From positions 1 through 38,502 of the forward strand of contig CAYYTU010000029.1 in the NCBI GenBank assembly GCA_964474655.1: a DNA stretch of 38,502 nt, given 5' to 3'. The notes beneath the pieces are model-generated. The model ran no database searches and was not told where the DNA came from. It worked only from the letters and a program-made list of their open reading frames with translations. This DNA comes from CAYYTU01 sp964474655. GTDB taxonomy: Bacteria; Chloroflexota; Anaerolineae; B4-G1. Below are positions 8,794 through 16,662 of the stretch, piece by piece (positions within the stretch are counted from its first letter, which is position 1; each line of letters starts with the position of its first letter). Made by a program: the position numbers and the translations under genes.

Positions 8794-9002
8794 AAGCTAA
8801 TCGCCCCTGTGTGGGAAGAATACTCGGTGATTGGCATTGTGGTGGCCGAGCGGCCTCTGGTATGATTGTTGCGAATACCTCACTTTTTACCTGGTGAGCT
8901 ATGGTCGGACGGGCCCCACACAAGGGCGATTGAGCTTGAAAAGATCCAATACGAGGTGGTACATTCCTCGCTGAACGGCGACGGATTAAAATCTCGTGCA
9001 GG

Positions 9003-9977
9003 TCACTCCTCCAGGTTCAGGAATGCCCCGGCCCCTGCCAGCGCTTTGAGCAGGTCACGCCGTTTCAGCGCTCGCTTGCTGTCGATCTCGACCATCCCGG
9101 CTCTATCGTCGGCCATCTTGGTCAGAGCCTCGTTCCAGGTTCCGCTCTGCACTGGCGTATGTCGCACACGCCAGCGCTCAACCCAGATGGGCAACTCGTC
9201 GCGGTTGGCGACTCGACGGTGAATCACCGTCTTGGTCACGCCGTGCGATTCGACCATGACCTCTTGCTCCTCGTAGTCTGGCTTGATCGGGCAGATCTGC
9301 ATACAGGCGCCGCACTTGATGCAGTAGTAATCGGCCAGGCTGATCTGCCCGCTATCCTCGTCGATGTGGAGAGCCCGCGTTGGGCAGATATCCGCACAGG
9401 CGAGACACCCCTCCACGCACCGTTCCCGTTCCAGCTCCACCTTGCCCTGCCAGGGCTGGGTGACCTGAAAAGCGCCTTCGCTGGCCACCTCGCATTGGCG
9501 GCAGCGGATGCAATGCTCTTGATCGACCACCAGCGTCTCTTGCTGCTCGTCGAAGCTGATCACGTCGGTGGGGCAGTTGTCGATCACGAAATCCTTTCTG
9601 CTCCAGTCAAACTTCTCTTTATCGAAGGTGGTAGATTGGATCAATGCGGGGAACGTCTCGTGGACGAGCATAGGATTCTCAGGTTCCCCGTTGATGGTCA
9701 GAGTGATGGCGTTCTTGGGGCACACGAGTTCACAGATGCCGCAGAGCACGCACAAGTCCGCGTCGATGTCGACGGCCGGTTTCTTTACCATCCGACCATC
9801 CTCAATCTCCCCTTCCACGTGGATTGCAGCTTCCTTGGGGCAGACTATCGGGCCCAGCTGACAGCCCACACACCGTTCCAGGTCCCACTCCATCACGTAG
9901 TGACGTGTCACCATAGCACGCTCCAGCGTGATTTCGTCCTCGGTGACGTATTTTTTCGTTATTCCTCGTCTGGCCAT
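9003..9977 (-). CDS. Polyferredoxin associated with the hydrogenase/Hdr complex
   Basis: A 324-residue multi-cluster iron-sulfur protein, predicted to carry electrons for the upstream hydrogenase-Hdr enzymes. Cys clusters in order: C36-x2-C39-x6-C46-P (third Cys of the usual pattern replaced by Gly), C76-x2-C-x2-C-x3-CP, isolated C135-P, C156-x2-C-x2-C (lacking its own fourth Cys, possibly completed by C135), C187-x3-C-x2-C-x3-CP, and C219-x2-C-x2-C-x3-CP. That allows up to five [4Fe-4S] centres. The start is ATG 9977 (MARRGITKKYVTED), preceded by AGGAG and 9 nt before the end of the large hydrogenase gene. An upstream in-frame ATG at 10088 would lie inside that gene and is rejected. It ends the minus-strand gene series. 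The C-terminus has an ALKRRDLLKALAGAGAFLN stretch resembling a twin-Arg-like or hydrophobic tail, but at the wrong end for export. Confidence 0.88.
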   Translation of the reverse strand: MARRGITKKYVTEDEITLERAMVTRHYVMEWDLERCVGCQLGPIVCPKEAAIHVEGEIEDGRMVKKPAVDIDADLCVLCGICELVCPKNAITLTINGEPENPMLVHETFPALIQSTTFDKEKFDWSRKDFVIDNCPTDVISFDEQQETLVVDQEHCIRCRQCEVASEGAFQVTQPWQGKVELERERCVEGCLACADICPTRALHIDEDSGQISLADYYCIKCGACMQICPIKPDYEEQEVMVESHGVTKTVIHRRVANRDELPIWVERWRVRHTPVQSGTWNEALTKMADDRAGMVEIDSKRALKRRDLLKALAGAGAFLNLEE

Positions 9978-9985
9978 ACCCTCTC

Positions 9986-11452
9986 CTAGTCTCGACGAAT
10001 CTCCTGTACCAGTTCTTGTTCGTGGTCGTAGAGACGCACAATCATCGGCGTCTGACCCGGCAATGTGTGAGTTGCGCACCCCAGGCATGGATCATAGGCT
10101 CTGAAGGCCATCTCAATCTTGTTAAGTACGCCCTCGCTAATCTCTTGACCGGCTCGCACCAGATCCTGAGCTGCTTTCTTGATCGACATGCTGATGGCGG
10201 CGTAGTTGTTGGTGGTGCCGACGATCAGATTGACCCGTTTGAGCAAGCCGTTCTCGTCGCTCACGTAGTGATGCGTCAGCGTCCCTCTTGGCGCTTCGAC
10301 GATGCCCACGCCCTCATCCGGCGTTTCGGTGGGGATGGTCCGAACCTCCTCGCTGGTGATCTCTGGGTCTTGCACCAGCTCCAGGGTGTGCTCGGCGGCG
10401 TAGAGCAGCTCGATCAGCCGCGCCCAGTGAGTAGCTAGGGTAGCATGGACCGGCTTCCCGCCCAGTGTATCGTAGAAGCGTTCGTATTCGGCCTGGGCCC
10501 TGGGTGTGGCCATCCCGTCGGCGGCGTTGAGCCGGCTGAGCGGCGTGGCGCGGTAGACTCCGCTGTCGGGCCCGTCGACAAATCCCTTCCACCCGACTGA
10601 TTTGAGGTACGGGAACTTCAGGTAGGTCCAGGGCTCGACGTGCTCGGCCACTACGTCCAGATACTCCTCGGGCTCATACGTCAGCAGTTCCTCGCCTTCG
10701 GGGCCGACCACGCGCACTCGCCCGTCGTAGAAGTTGACCCGGTTCTCCTGATCGACCAGGCCCATATAGTAAGTCTCGTGGGCAAACGTGTCGCTCAGGA
10801 CCATATCGACGTAGTTCTGATTCTGCAACACGACCTCGTCGAAGAGTTGGAGCGAGAACAGCGCCGTCTCCACCGACCGCTCGGCCAGTTCCTCGATGCG
10901 CGCACGTTCCTCCTCCGTGATGGGCTTGCTCATCCCGCCGATGATGCAGCCCACTGAGTGGATGTAGCGGCCGGCGATGATGGCAGCGATCTCGTGGTTA
11001 TCCTGCAGGAGTTGCACCACGCGAGAGCCGGTCTCTTCGCCTACCTTCTGGATTACGCCCAGCAGGTTGCGCTCGGCCTTGGGGGCCTCGGGGCCGACGA
11101 CGAAATCCGGCGCCGCCAGCGCGTAGAAGTGGGTAGCGTGATCGGCGATGAAGAAGGAGGCGTAGAGCAGCTCCCGCAATTTCTTGGCCGCTGGCGGGGG
11201 ATCGACGTTGTAGACAGCGTCTCCGGCCTTGGCCGCGGCGACGTGATGGGCCAACGGACATACGCCGCAGATGCGCTGGGTGATGCGTGGCATCTCCTCG
11301 ACCGGCCGTCCCTCGCAGAACTTCTCGAATCCGCGCAGCTCGGGGACGACCAGGTAGGCGTTGGCCAGCTCGCCGTCCTCGTCGAGAAACAGATCAATGC
11401 GACCGTGCCCCTCCAGACGGGTAATGGGGTCGATGCTAATTTTTTGACTCAT
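9986..11452 (-). CDS. mvhA: [NiFe] hydrogenase large subunit, group 3 (MvhA-like)
   Basis: Catalytic subunit that oxidises or evolves H2 at a Ni-Fe(CN)2CO site. Both ligand motifs are intact: L1 RICGVCPLAHH (C62, C65) and L2 DPCLGCATH (C456, C459, H462). A 26-residue tail after H462 would be the peptide removed by a maturation endopeptidase; no such peptidase is encoded here. Group 3 cytosolic assignment rests on the CATH-type L2 motif and the Mvh-like neighbours; the exact subgroup (3c-like) is inference. The start is ATG 11452 with AGGAG 8 nt upstream, and the gene begins 11 nt after the small-subunit stop. Together with the small subunit it should feed electrons to the MvhD domains of the neighbouring HdrA and HdrC fusions. 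Confidence 0.94.
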   Translation of the reverse strand: MSQKISIDPITRLEGHGRIDLFLDEDGELANAYLVVPELRGFEKFCEGRPVEEMPRITQRICGVCPLAHHVAAAKAGDAVYNVDPPPAAKKLRELLYASFFIADHATHFYALAAPDFVVGPEAPKAERNLLGVIQKVGEETGSRVVQLLQDNHEIAAIIAGRYIHSVGCIIGGMSKPITEEERARIEELAERSVETALFSLQLFDEVVLQNQNYVDMVLSDTFAHETYYMGLVDQENRVNFYDGRVRVVGPEGEELLTYEPEEYLDVVAEHVEPWTYLKFPYLKSVGWKGFVDGPDSGVYRATPLSRLNAADGMATPRAQAEYERFYDTLGGKPVHATLATHWARLIELLYAAEHTLELVQDPEITSEEVRTIPTETPDEGVGIVEAPRGTLTHHYVSDENGLLKRVNLIVGTTNNYAAISMSIKKAAQDLVRAGQEISEGVLNKIEMAFRAYDPCLGCATHTLPGQTPMIVRLYDHEQELVQEIRRD

Positions 11453-11463
11453 GTATCACGCTC

Positions 11464-12444
11464 CTAAAAACTCTCCTTGTACTTTAGCTTGCTCAAGAGG
11501 GAGTTAGCCAGCCCGAACCGATAGCCTAGCCCAGCCGGATCGACGATGGTATCCATAATCTGTTCCATTAACTCTGGCTCTTCGGTGTCGATCAACGCCC
11601 CGATGGCGCTGAGCAACTTCGCTCCCTGATCGAAGACGCCCTCCGGCGGACCATAGCAACCGCGGCATGGCATATTGCCGCTGATGCAGGGCAACCCGCA
11701 GCCGGCTCGCGTCGCTGGTCCACAGCAGATCACGCCCTGGGCCAGGAAACAGAGATCCGGGTCCAGATCGACCTCGTGGGGGCGCTTCCATTCCTTGACG
11801 CGGAATCCACCTTCTCCCTTCTCGCGCGGGCATACGTCACAGTTGGTCTTGGGGTCCACCCCGATGGTGGCGCCTTTATCCGGCAGCTCCCCGGCCAGGA
11901 TCGTCTGGAAGACGTTCCAGACCTGATCGACCACTGGCGGGCAACCGGGCATAAAGTAATCCACCTCTACCGTCTGATCCAGGGTCATAACCTGGTCGTA
12001 GAATGTGGGGAGTTCGATGATACCTTCCGGCACCTCGAAGTCAGGGACGGGGCGGGTGCCCCGGGATTCGTCCACCGAAGGGGCGGTATCGTAGACCCGT
12101 TTCAGGATCGACTCACCGTCGTAAAAATTAGCTAGCCCAGGGATGCCTCCGGTATGGGAGCACGATCCGAAGGAGACGAGCAGTTTCGATTTTTGTCGCA
12201 GCAGGTGGGCGATGTGCTCATTCTCGCTGGAGCGGATGGCTCCGTTGAAGAAGCAAACGTCGATCTCATCGTCCTCCAGCGCCTGGACGTCGCTGTACTT
12301 GAAATCCATCAGACAGGGCCAGAAAACGATATCCACTTTCTCGCCTACTGTCACCAATCGCATACCCAGCTCGGTGATGGTGATCTCGCATCCGCCGCAG
12401 CTGGCTGCCCAGTAGAATGCGAGCTTGGGCTTTGTCTTCGTCAT
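11464..12444 (-). CDS. mvhG: [NiFe] hydrogenase small subunit, group 3 (MvhG-like)
   Basis: Electron-transfer subunit of the hydrogenase. The proximal [4Fe-4S] ligands are visible: ASCGGCE (C16, C19), FGSCSHTGGIPG, and MPGCPP. The C-terminal half carries the remaining cluster motifs, NCDVCPREKGEGG and a Cys-rich ICCGPATRAGCGLPCISGNM stretch followed by PCRGCYGPPEG, typical of MvhG/FrhG-type small subunits. There is no twin-arginine signal, so the enzyme is cytoplasmic. I chose ATG 12444: GGAAGGAGG lies upstream, and the upstream ORF stop overlaps it as TAATG, indicating coupled translation. An in-frame ATG at 12462 would sit inside the previous gene. Length is 326 residues. Confidence 0.94.
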   Translation of the reverse strand: MTKTKPKLAFYWAASCGGCEITITELGMRLVTVGEKVDIVFWPCLMDFKYSDVQALEDDEIDVCFFNGAIRSSENEHIAHLLRQKSKLLVSFGSCSHTGGIPGLANFYDGESILKRVYDTAPSVDESRGTRPVPDFEVPEGIIELPTFYDQVMTLDQTVEVDYFMPGCPPVVDQVWNVFQTILAGELPDKGATIGVDPKTNCDVCPREKGEGGFRVKEWKRPHEVDLDPDLCFLAQGVICCGPATRAGCGLPCISGNMPCRGCYGPPEGVFDQGAKLLSAIGALIDTEEPELMEQIMDTIVDPAGLGYRFGLANSLLSKLKYKESF

Positions 12445-13403
12445 TATTCTGCCTCCTTCCAAGCCGCCAGATGCTCCAACATACCGTCCACCTCTTTGCG
12501 GATGCGGCCTCGATCCTGTGTCCCGATCTGCACGAAACGGACGCGCCCGTCACCGACGTGCATCTGCTCCAGCATACGGTTCAGCAGCCCGATCTTGCAG
12601 CTGCTGACGACGGTGCCGCGTTTGTAGTGACACTCGCTGGGCGCACAGCCGCAGACGAGCACGCCGTCGATCTCCGCGCGCAGGGCCAGTAGCGCCATCT
12701 CCGGGTCAATGCGTCCGGTACAGGGGATGTGGATCACGCGCACATTTTCTGGATAACTCTCCAACAGCGTCACATCCGCATCTGCTCGCAGGGACCAGTC
12801 GCAGACGAAGACGACCATCCGGGGGACGCCATTTGATTCTGGGACGCTGATCTGGGTCCGGACTTCCTCGTTGCTGACGCCGGGCCGGGAGATAGCGCCC
12901 ATTGGGCAGGCGGCCACGCAGATGCCGCACCCCATACAAGCGTTCGCGTCCACCTCTGAGAAGCGGTCCATCTCCCCGTCCACTTCTTCTTCCACCAGGT
13001 GAGGCGCTTCGTAGGGGCAGGTCATCACACAGATGCCACATCCAGAGCAGAGCGAATGGTCTACCGATACCGTCTCCAGCGGCGACTCGTGGCCGGCTTC
13101 CACTGCCATCTGCTTGACCGCGCCGATGACGCCGGAGATGTGTATCTCCTGTGGACAGGCCGGGTAGCACAGGTCGCAAGCGGAGCAGAGCCACGTGGTG
13201 GGGCTTTCAAACGCCTCGTGGCGCATATCCAGCATCACCATATGCAGCAAGCGGCGCGGGTTGTACTCCGGTTCGATCTTTTGTTGTATCATACATTTGC
13301 TGACGCACGTGCCGCACGAATAGCACGTCTCCAGATGCTCGCCGCCGGGGATGGCGCGCACCTGGTCAGCGAAGGATTGAGTTTGGGAATTGTGGTCTGC
13401 CAT
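12444..13403 (-). CDS. HdrC - ferredoxin - MvhD fusion protein
   Basis: Three domains are joined in 319 residues. Residues 20-100 are HdrC-like: a CYSCGTCVSKC cluster (27-37), YNPRRLLHMVMLDMR, and a second cluster CSACDLCYPACP (73-83). Residues 115-170 hold two ferredoxin clusters (CSGCGICVMTCP and CMGCGICVAACP). Residues about 195-310 are MvhD-like (VVFVCDWSLRADADV, VLVCGCAPSECHYKRG, KIGLLNRMLEQM). MvhD normally passes electrons from the [NiFe] hydrogenase to HdrA; HdrC normally connects HdrA and HdrB. Fusing them suggests a single wire from hydrogenase to HdrA. The first MvhD Cys pair reads CDWS rather than CxxC, so its [2Fe-2S] site is altered. The ATG has a strong AGGAGA site. It lies between hdrA and the hydrogenase genes. 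Confidence 0.9.
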   Translation of the reverse strand: MADHNSQTQSFADQVRAIPGGEHLETCYSCGTCVSKCMIQQKIEPEYNPRRLLHMVMLDMRHEAFESPTTWLCSACDLCYPACPQEIHISGVIGAVKQMAVEAGHESPLETVSVDHSLCSGCGICVMTCPYEAPHLVEEEVDGEMDRFSEVDANACMGCGICVAACPMGAISRPGVSNEEVRTQISVPESNGVPRMVVFVCDWSLRADADVTLLESYPENVRVIHIPCTGRIDPEMALLALRAEIDGVLVCGCAPSECHYKRGTVVSSCKIGLLNRMLEQMHVGDGRVRFVQIGTQDRGRIRKEVDGMLEHLAAWKEAE

Positions 13404-13459
13404 TAAGCGTTCTCCTACCTCATCTAATCACGAAGAGAGCCATCTATGACGTTGCCGAT

Positions 13460-15973
13460 CTATGTCTGTTCTGGCTCTCCCATTTTCTGCATCGATGCGA
13501 TCCTCCCCGCAAATTCAGCCGCCTCTTCAATCTGGGGCACCTCGCGCATACGGCGGGCTCTCTTCGCCATATAGGGCTGCAAGTCCTCGATCTCCTCCAG
13601 CAGTTCTTCCCTGGAGAGTGAATCCAGTACTTCTTGCATCTCGTTGATCACTCTCATGTACTTCTCGCCTTCGGCTGCGCTGATCCACTCGACCCGGAAT
13701 CGACCGGGGGTCATGCCCTTCTTTTTGAACTGCCTCAACAACCGCTCGGCCCTCCTAGCGCCGACGCGCTGACCGGTGATGTAGTGGCAGTCCTGAGGGT
13801 GGCAGCCGGAGTAGAGGACGGCTCCCGCGCCCAGGCGGAAGGCCTCGTAGATGAAGTCGGCGTCCATTCGCGCCGAGCACATCACGCGTATACCGCGCTC
13901 GTTGGGCGAATACTCGAAGTGACTGACCCCGGCCAGGTCTGCGCCGCCGTAGGAGCACCAATGGCAGCGGAAGGCCAGAATCTTTTCCTCTGGCTTGTCG
14001 GCCAGCAGGGTCTGAAGCTGGGCCAGGATCTGAGCATCGGTGAAGTGCAGCTGGGTGATCGCGTTGTGGGGACACTCGGCCACACATCCGCCGCAGCCGT
14101 GACACTTGGCGGTGATGATGTCCGGGGCCTTGCCTTCTTCATACTCGATGGCGCCGTAGGGACAGGCGCGGGAGCAGATGCCGCATCTTTTGCCGTCGGC
14201 GCTGATGCAGCGATCTTCCCACACCACGGCCACGACTGGCTCGATTTCCCATTCTTCGGCGTGGACCACGCGTCCGGCCCGGGAAGCTGCGCCTGATCCC
14301 TGGGCCACGCTGGAGGGGATGTCCTTCGGTCCCTGACACGCGCCGGCCAGGAAGACGCCGTCGGTGGGCGTATCCAGCGGGCGCAGCTTGGGATGATACT
14401 CCATAAACCAGCCACCAGGACTCTGGGTGATGTTGAGTACGGAGCTGATTGTATCTACATCGGGCTGAGGTATCGCGGCCTGATTTAGCATCACCATGTC
14501 GTATTCGCGTTCGGTGACACGGCCCAAATCCCGGTCCTCCGCCTGTACGAAGAGATTGTGGGTATCGGGGTCCTCGGTTATCAGGCCCGGACGCCCCTGG
14601 ATGAAGCGGATGTCCATCTCGCGGGCGCGGTTATAGAACTCCTCGTACCCCTTGGACGGGGTGCGGATGTCTATGTAATAGATGTCGAGCTCCATATCGG
14701 GATAGGCCTGCTTGAGCAGCACCGCGTTCTTGATGGAGTACATGCAACAGAAGTTGGAGCACGAGGGATTGAATCGCTTGTCACGCGATCCAACGCAGTT
14801 GATGATGGCCATACGCACCGGGTTTTCTCCGTCGCTGGGGCGGATCAGATTGCCGCCGGTCGGTCCGGCGGAGTTGTTGAGCCGTTCCATTTCGATGGAG
14901 GTGACCACGTTGGGGAAACGCCCGTAGCCATATTCGGTCATGGCAGTGGGGTCAAAGTGGTCGAAGCCGGTGGCCACGACGATGGCGCCCACGTCCTCCC
15001 AGACCAGCTCATCCTCCATGCTGAAGTCAATCGCGTCCAGCTCACCGCAGGCCTCGACGCATTTGTAACACTCGATGCAGGAGTCCATATCGACGTTGTA
15101 AACCAGGGGCACCGATTGGCTCATCGGCACGTCGATGGCTCGGCGGGGGGCCAGATTTAGCTCGAAGTAGTTGGGGACTTCGATGGGGCAGACGTCTGTG
15201 CACTCGCCGCAGCCGTTGCAGCGATCTTCGTAGACGAAGCGCGATTTTTCGCGCAGCTGAACTTTGAAGTTACCGACAAATCCTTCTACTCGCTCGACTT
15301 CCGTATACGTCCTTACATCTACCTTCGGGTGACGCGACGCGTCAACCATCTTGGGTGCGAGTATTCATATGCTACAGTCCATCGTGGGGAAGGTCTTGTT
15401 CAGCTGAGCCATGACCCCTCCGATGGTGGGTTCTTTCTCGACCAGAATCGTCTCGATCCCTTGATCGCCCAGGTCCAGGGCGGCGCTGATGCCCGCTACC
15501 CCGCCACCGATAACCATCGCTTGCTTGGTGACCGGGACCTTGATCATATCGAGCGGGGTCAGGAATCGGGCCTTGGCCACGGCAGCCGCTGTCAGGCTCT
15601 TCGCCTTCTCCAGCGCTTCTTCTGGATGATGGCCGTGGGCCCAGGTACATTGCTCGCGGATGTTAGCCATCTCCATCAGGAAGGGATTGAGCCCGGCTTC
15701 TTCCATCACGGCTCGGAAGGTTGGCTCGTGCATCCGCACCGAACAGGCCGAGACTACGACCCTGTTCAGGTTATACTTTTCAATCTCCTCCTGGATCAAC
15801 CGTTGACCGCTGTCCGCACAGGCGTATGCCGTGTCGGTCGCCCGTACGACGCCGGGAAGTGTGGCTGCGTACTCGGCCACGGTCTTAGGATCGATAACCC
15901 CGGCGATGTTGTTACCACAGTGACACACGTATACGCCGGTGCGTATCTCTTCGTGTCCGTTATCTCCTGCCAT
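13460..15973 (-). CDS. hdrA: HdrA-MvhD selenoprotein with in-frame TGA (Sec203)
   Basis: Flavin-bifurcating HdrA of 837 residues, read through one in-frame TGA at 15365-15367. The N-terminal part has HdrA Cys motifs (YVCHCGNNIAGV, VVVSACSVRMHEPTF) and the FAD loop VIGGGVAGISAALDL (154-168). It then runs TMDCSI-TGA-ILAPKMVDASRHP. In ordinary HdrA this is CSxC-ILxPKMVD, so the TGA replaces a conserved Cys and both flanks stay in one frame. The remainder carries ferredoxin clusters (C252-262 and 299-309), NCVGSRDKRFNPSCSNFCCM, two more clusters near 589-604 and 624-634, and a C-terminal MvhD domain from about 666 (RCHWCSYGGADLAG, SGCHPQDCHY). GGAGGAG precedes ATG 15973, whereas the internal ATG 15349 has no ribosome site. 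It needs SelB and tRNA-Sec, which are not in this window. The alternative is a simple nonsense mutation, less likely given the exact site and the SECIS. Confidence 0.9.
15328..15347 (-). promoter_or_regulatory. Candidate bacterial SECIS element in hdrA
   Basis: Seventeen nucleotides after the hdrA TGA the mRNA folds as GGU, a bulged U, GACGC, apical loop GUC, GCGUC, ACC. This is eight perfect pairs around a single bulged U. E. coli fdhF has the same plan: GGU, bulged U, GCA, loop GGUC, UGC, ACC, which binds SelB. The apical loop begins with G and lies 26 nt from the UGA. That is within the distances accepted for bacterial SECIS elements, although further than the 18 nt in fdhF because the upper stem and spacer are longer. 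Function is inferred. Confidence 0.8.
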
Positions 15974-16158
15974 ATTGCTCCTCCCAAAAAGAACGTATCG
16001 TGCCTAGGCACGCGTGAGTGTTCAAACAGCTCTTATGTGCAACAGCCCCGTACCATCAGACGCGGGCATCTCTGGAGCATAGGTCTGGGCTCGCAGGGAC
16101 GCAACCGCGTCTGATGATGGGCTTCACTTGCCAAAGTCTTAGAGGCTTGGGTGTGGGC

Positions 16159-16653
16159 TCATCGCCTTAACACTTCTTCGACGGCCAGCTTGCGCCGAGA
16201 GCGTTGTGCTCTCCGATCGGGAGCGGTCAGTTCGAGCGCATCCTTGGGACACCACTTGACGCATTGGGGGCCGTCCTCTTCGTCTTCGCACAGGTCACAG
16301 ATTTCGGCCAGCTTGGTGCGCGGGTTGATCGATATGGCGCCAAAGTCGCAGGCTTCGATGCACCAGGCGCATCCATCACAAAGCGCGGCATCCACGCGGA
16401 TCAGGCCGGTGTCCGGGTCTTGCTTGAGCGCGTCCCGGGGACAGGCTATCACGCAGGGGGCATCCTCGCACGTGCGACAGGCCACCGCTGTTATCAAAAT
16501 TTTGTGCTCCCGAACCACGCGAATGCGGCTGCGGAAGGTGTTGAATTCACCGGTCTTGGTATACGAGCAGACGTACTCGCATATCTGGCAACCGACGCAC
16601 TCTTCGGGATCACACGCTATATATTCATGTTTTGAAGTTGAGGGAAGAGGCAT
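16159..16653 (-). CDS. Four-cluster ferredoxin-like electron-transfer subunit of AOR
   Basis: A 164-residue DMSOR-beta/HycB-type iron-sulfur protein. Cys groups in order: CVGCQICEYVCSY, CRTCEDAPCVIACP, CDGCAWCIEACDFGAI and CDLCEDEEDGPQCVKWCP, the alternating pattern expected for four [4Fe-4S] clusters. It begins 9 nt after the AOR stop and has AGGAG before ATG 16653. Its role is most likely to move electrons between AOR and the HdrA complex downstream. The same position is occupied by BamC next to the AOR-family BamB in class II benzoyl-CoA reductase clusters, so a Bam-like arrangement is possible. A gap of 185 bp separates it from hdrA; there is no obvious terminator in it. Confidence 0.9.
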   Translation of the reverse strand: MPLPSTSKHEYIACDPEECVGCQICEYVCSYTKTGEFNTFRSRIRVVREHKILITAVACRTCEDAPCVIACPRDALKQDPDTGLIRVDAALCDGCAWCIEACDFGAISINPRTKLAEICDLCEDEEDGPQCVKWCPKDALELTAPDRRAQRSRRKLAVEEVLRR

Positions 16654-16662
16654 CTTGATCTC

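Noticed and set aside
8876..8896. Hairpin CTCAC ... GTGAG as terminator after the polyferredoxin gene
   Set aside because: Only five pairs form, the loop is long, and on the minus strand there is no T-run following the stem.
9978..10088. Upstream start of the polyferredoxin gene
   Set aside because: Those codons overlap the end of the hydrogenase large-subunit gene and lack a ribosome site; ATG 9977 has AGGAG.
15341..15373. Splitting hdrA into two genes at the TGA
   Set aside because: The second open frame's ATG (15349) has no ribosome-binding site, both sides match HdrA in the same frame, and the TGA replaces a conserved Cys with a SECIS behind it.
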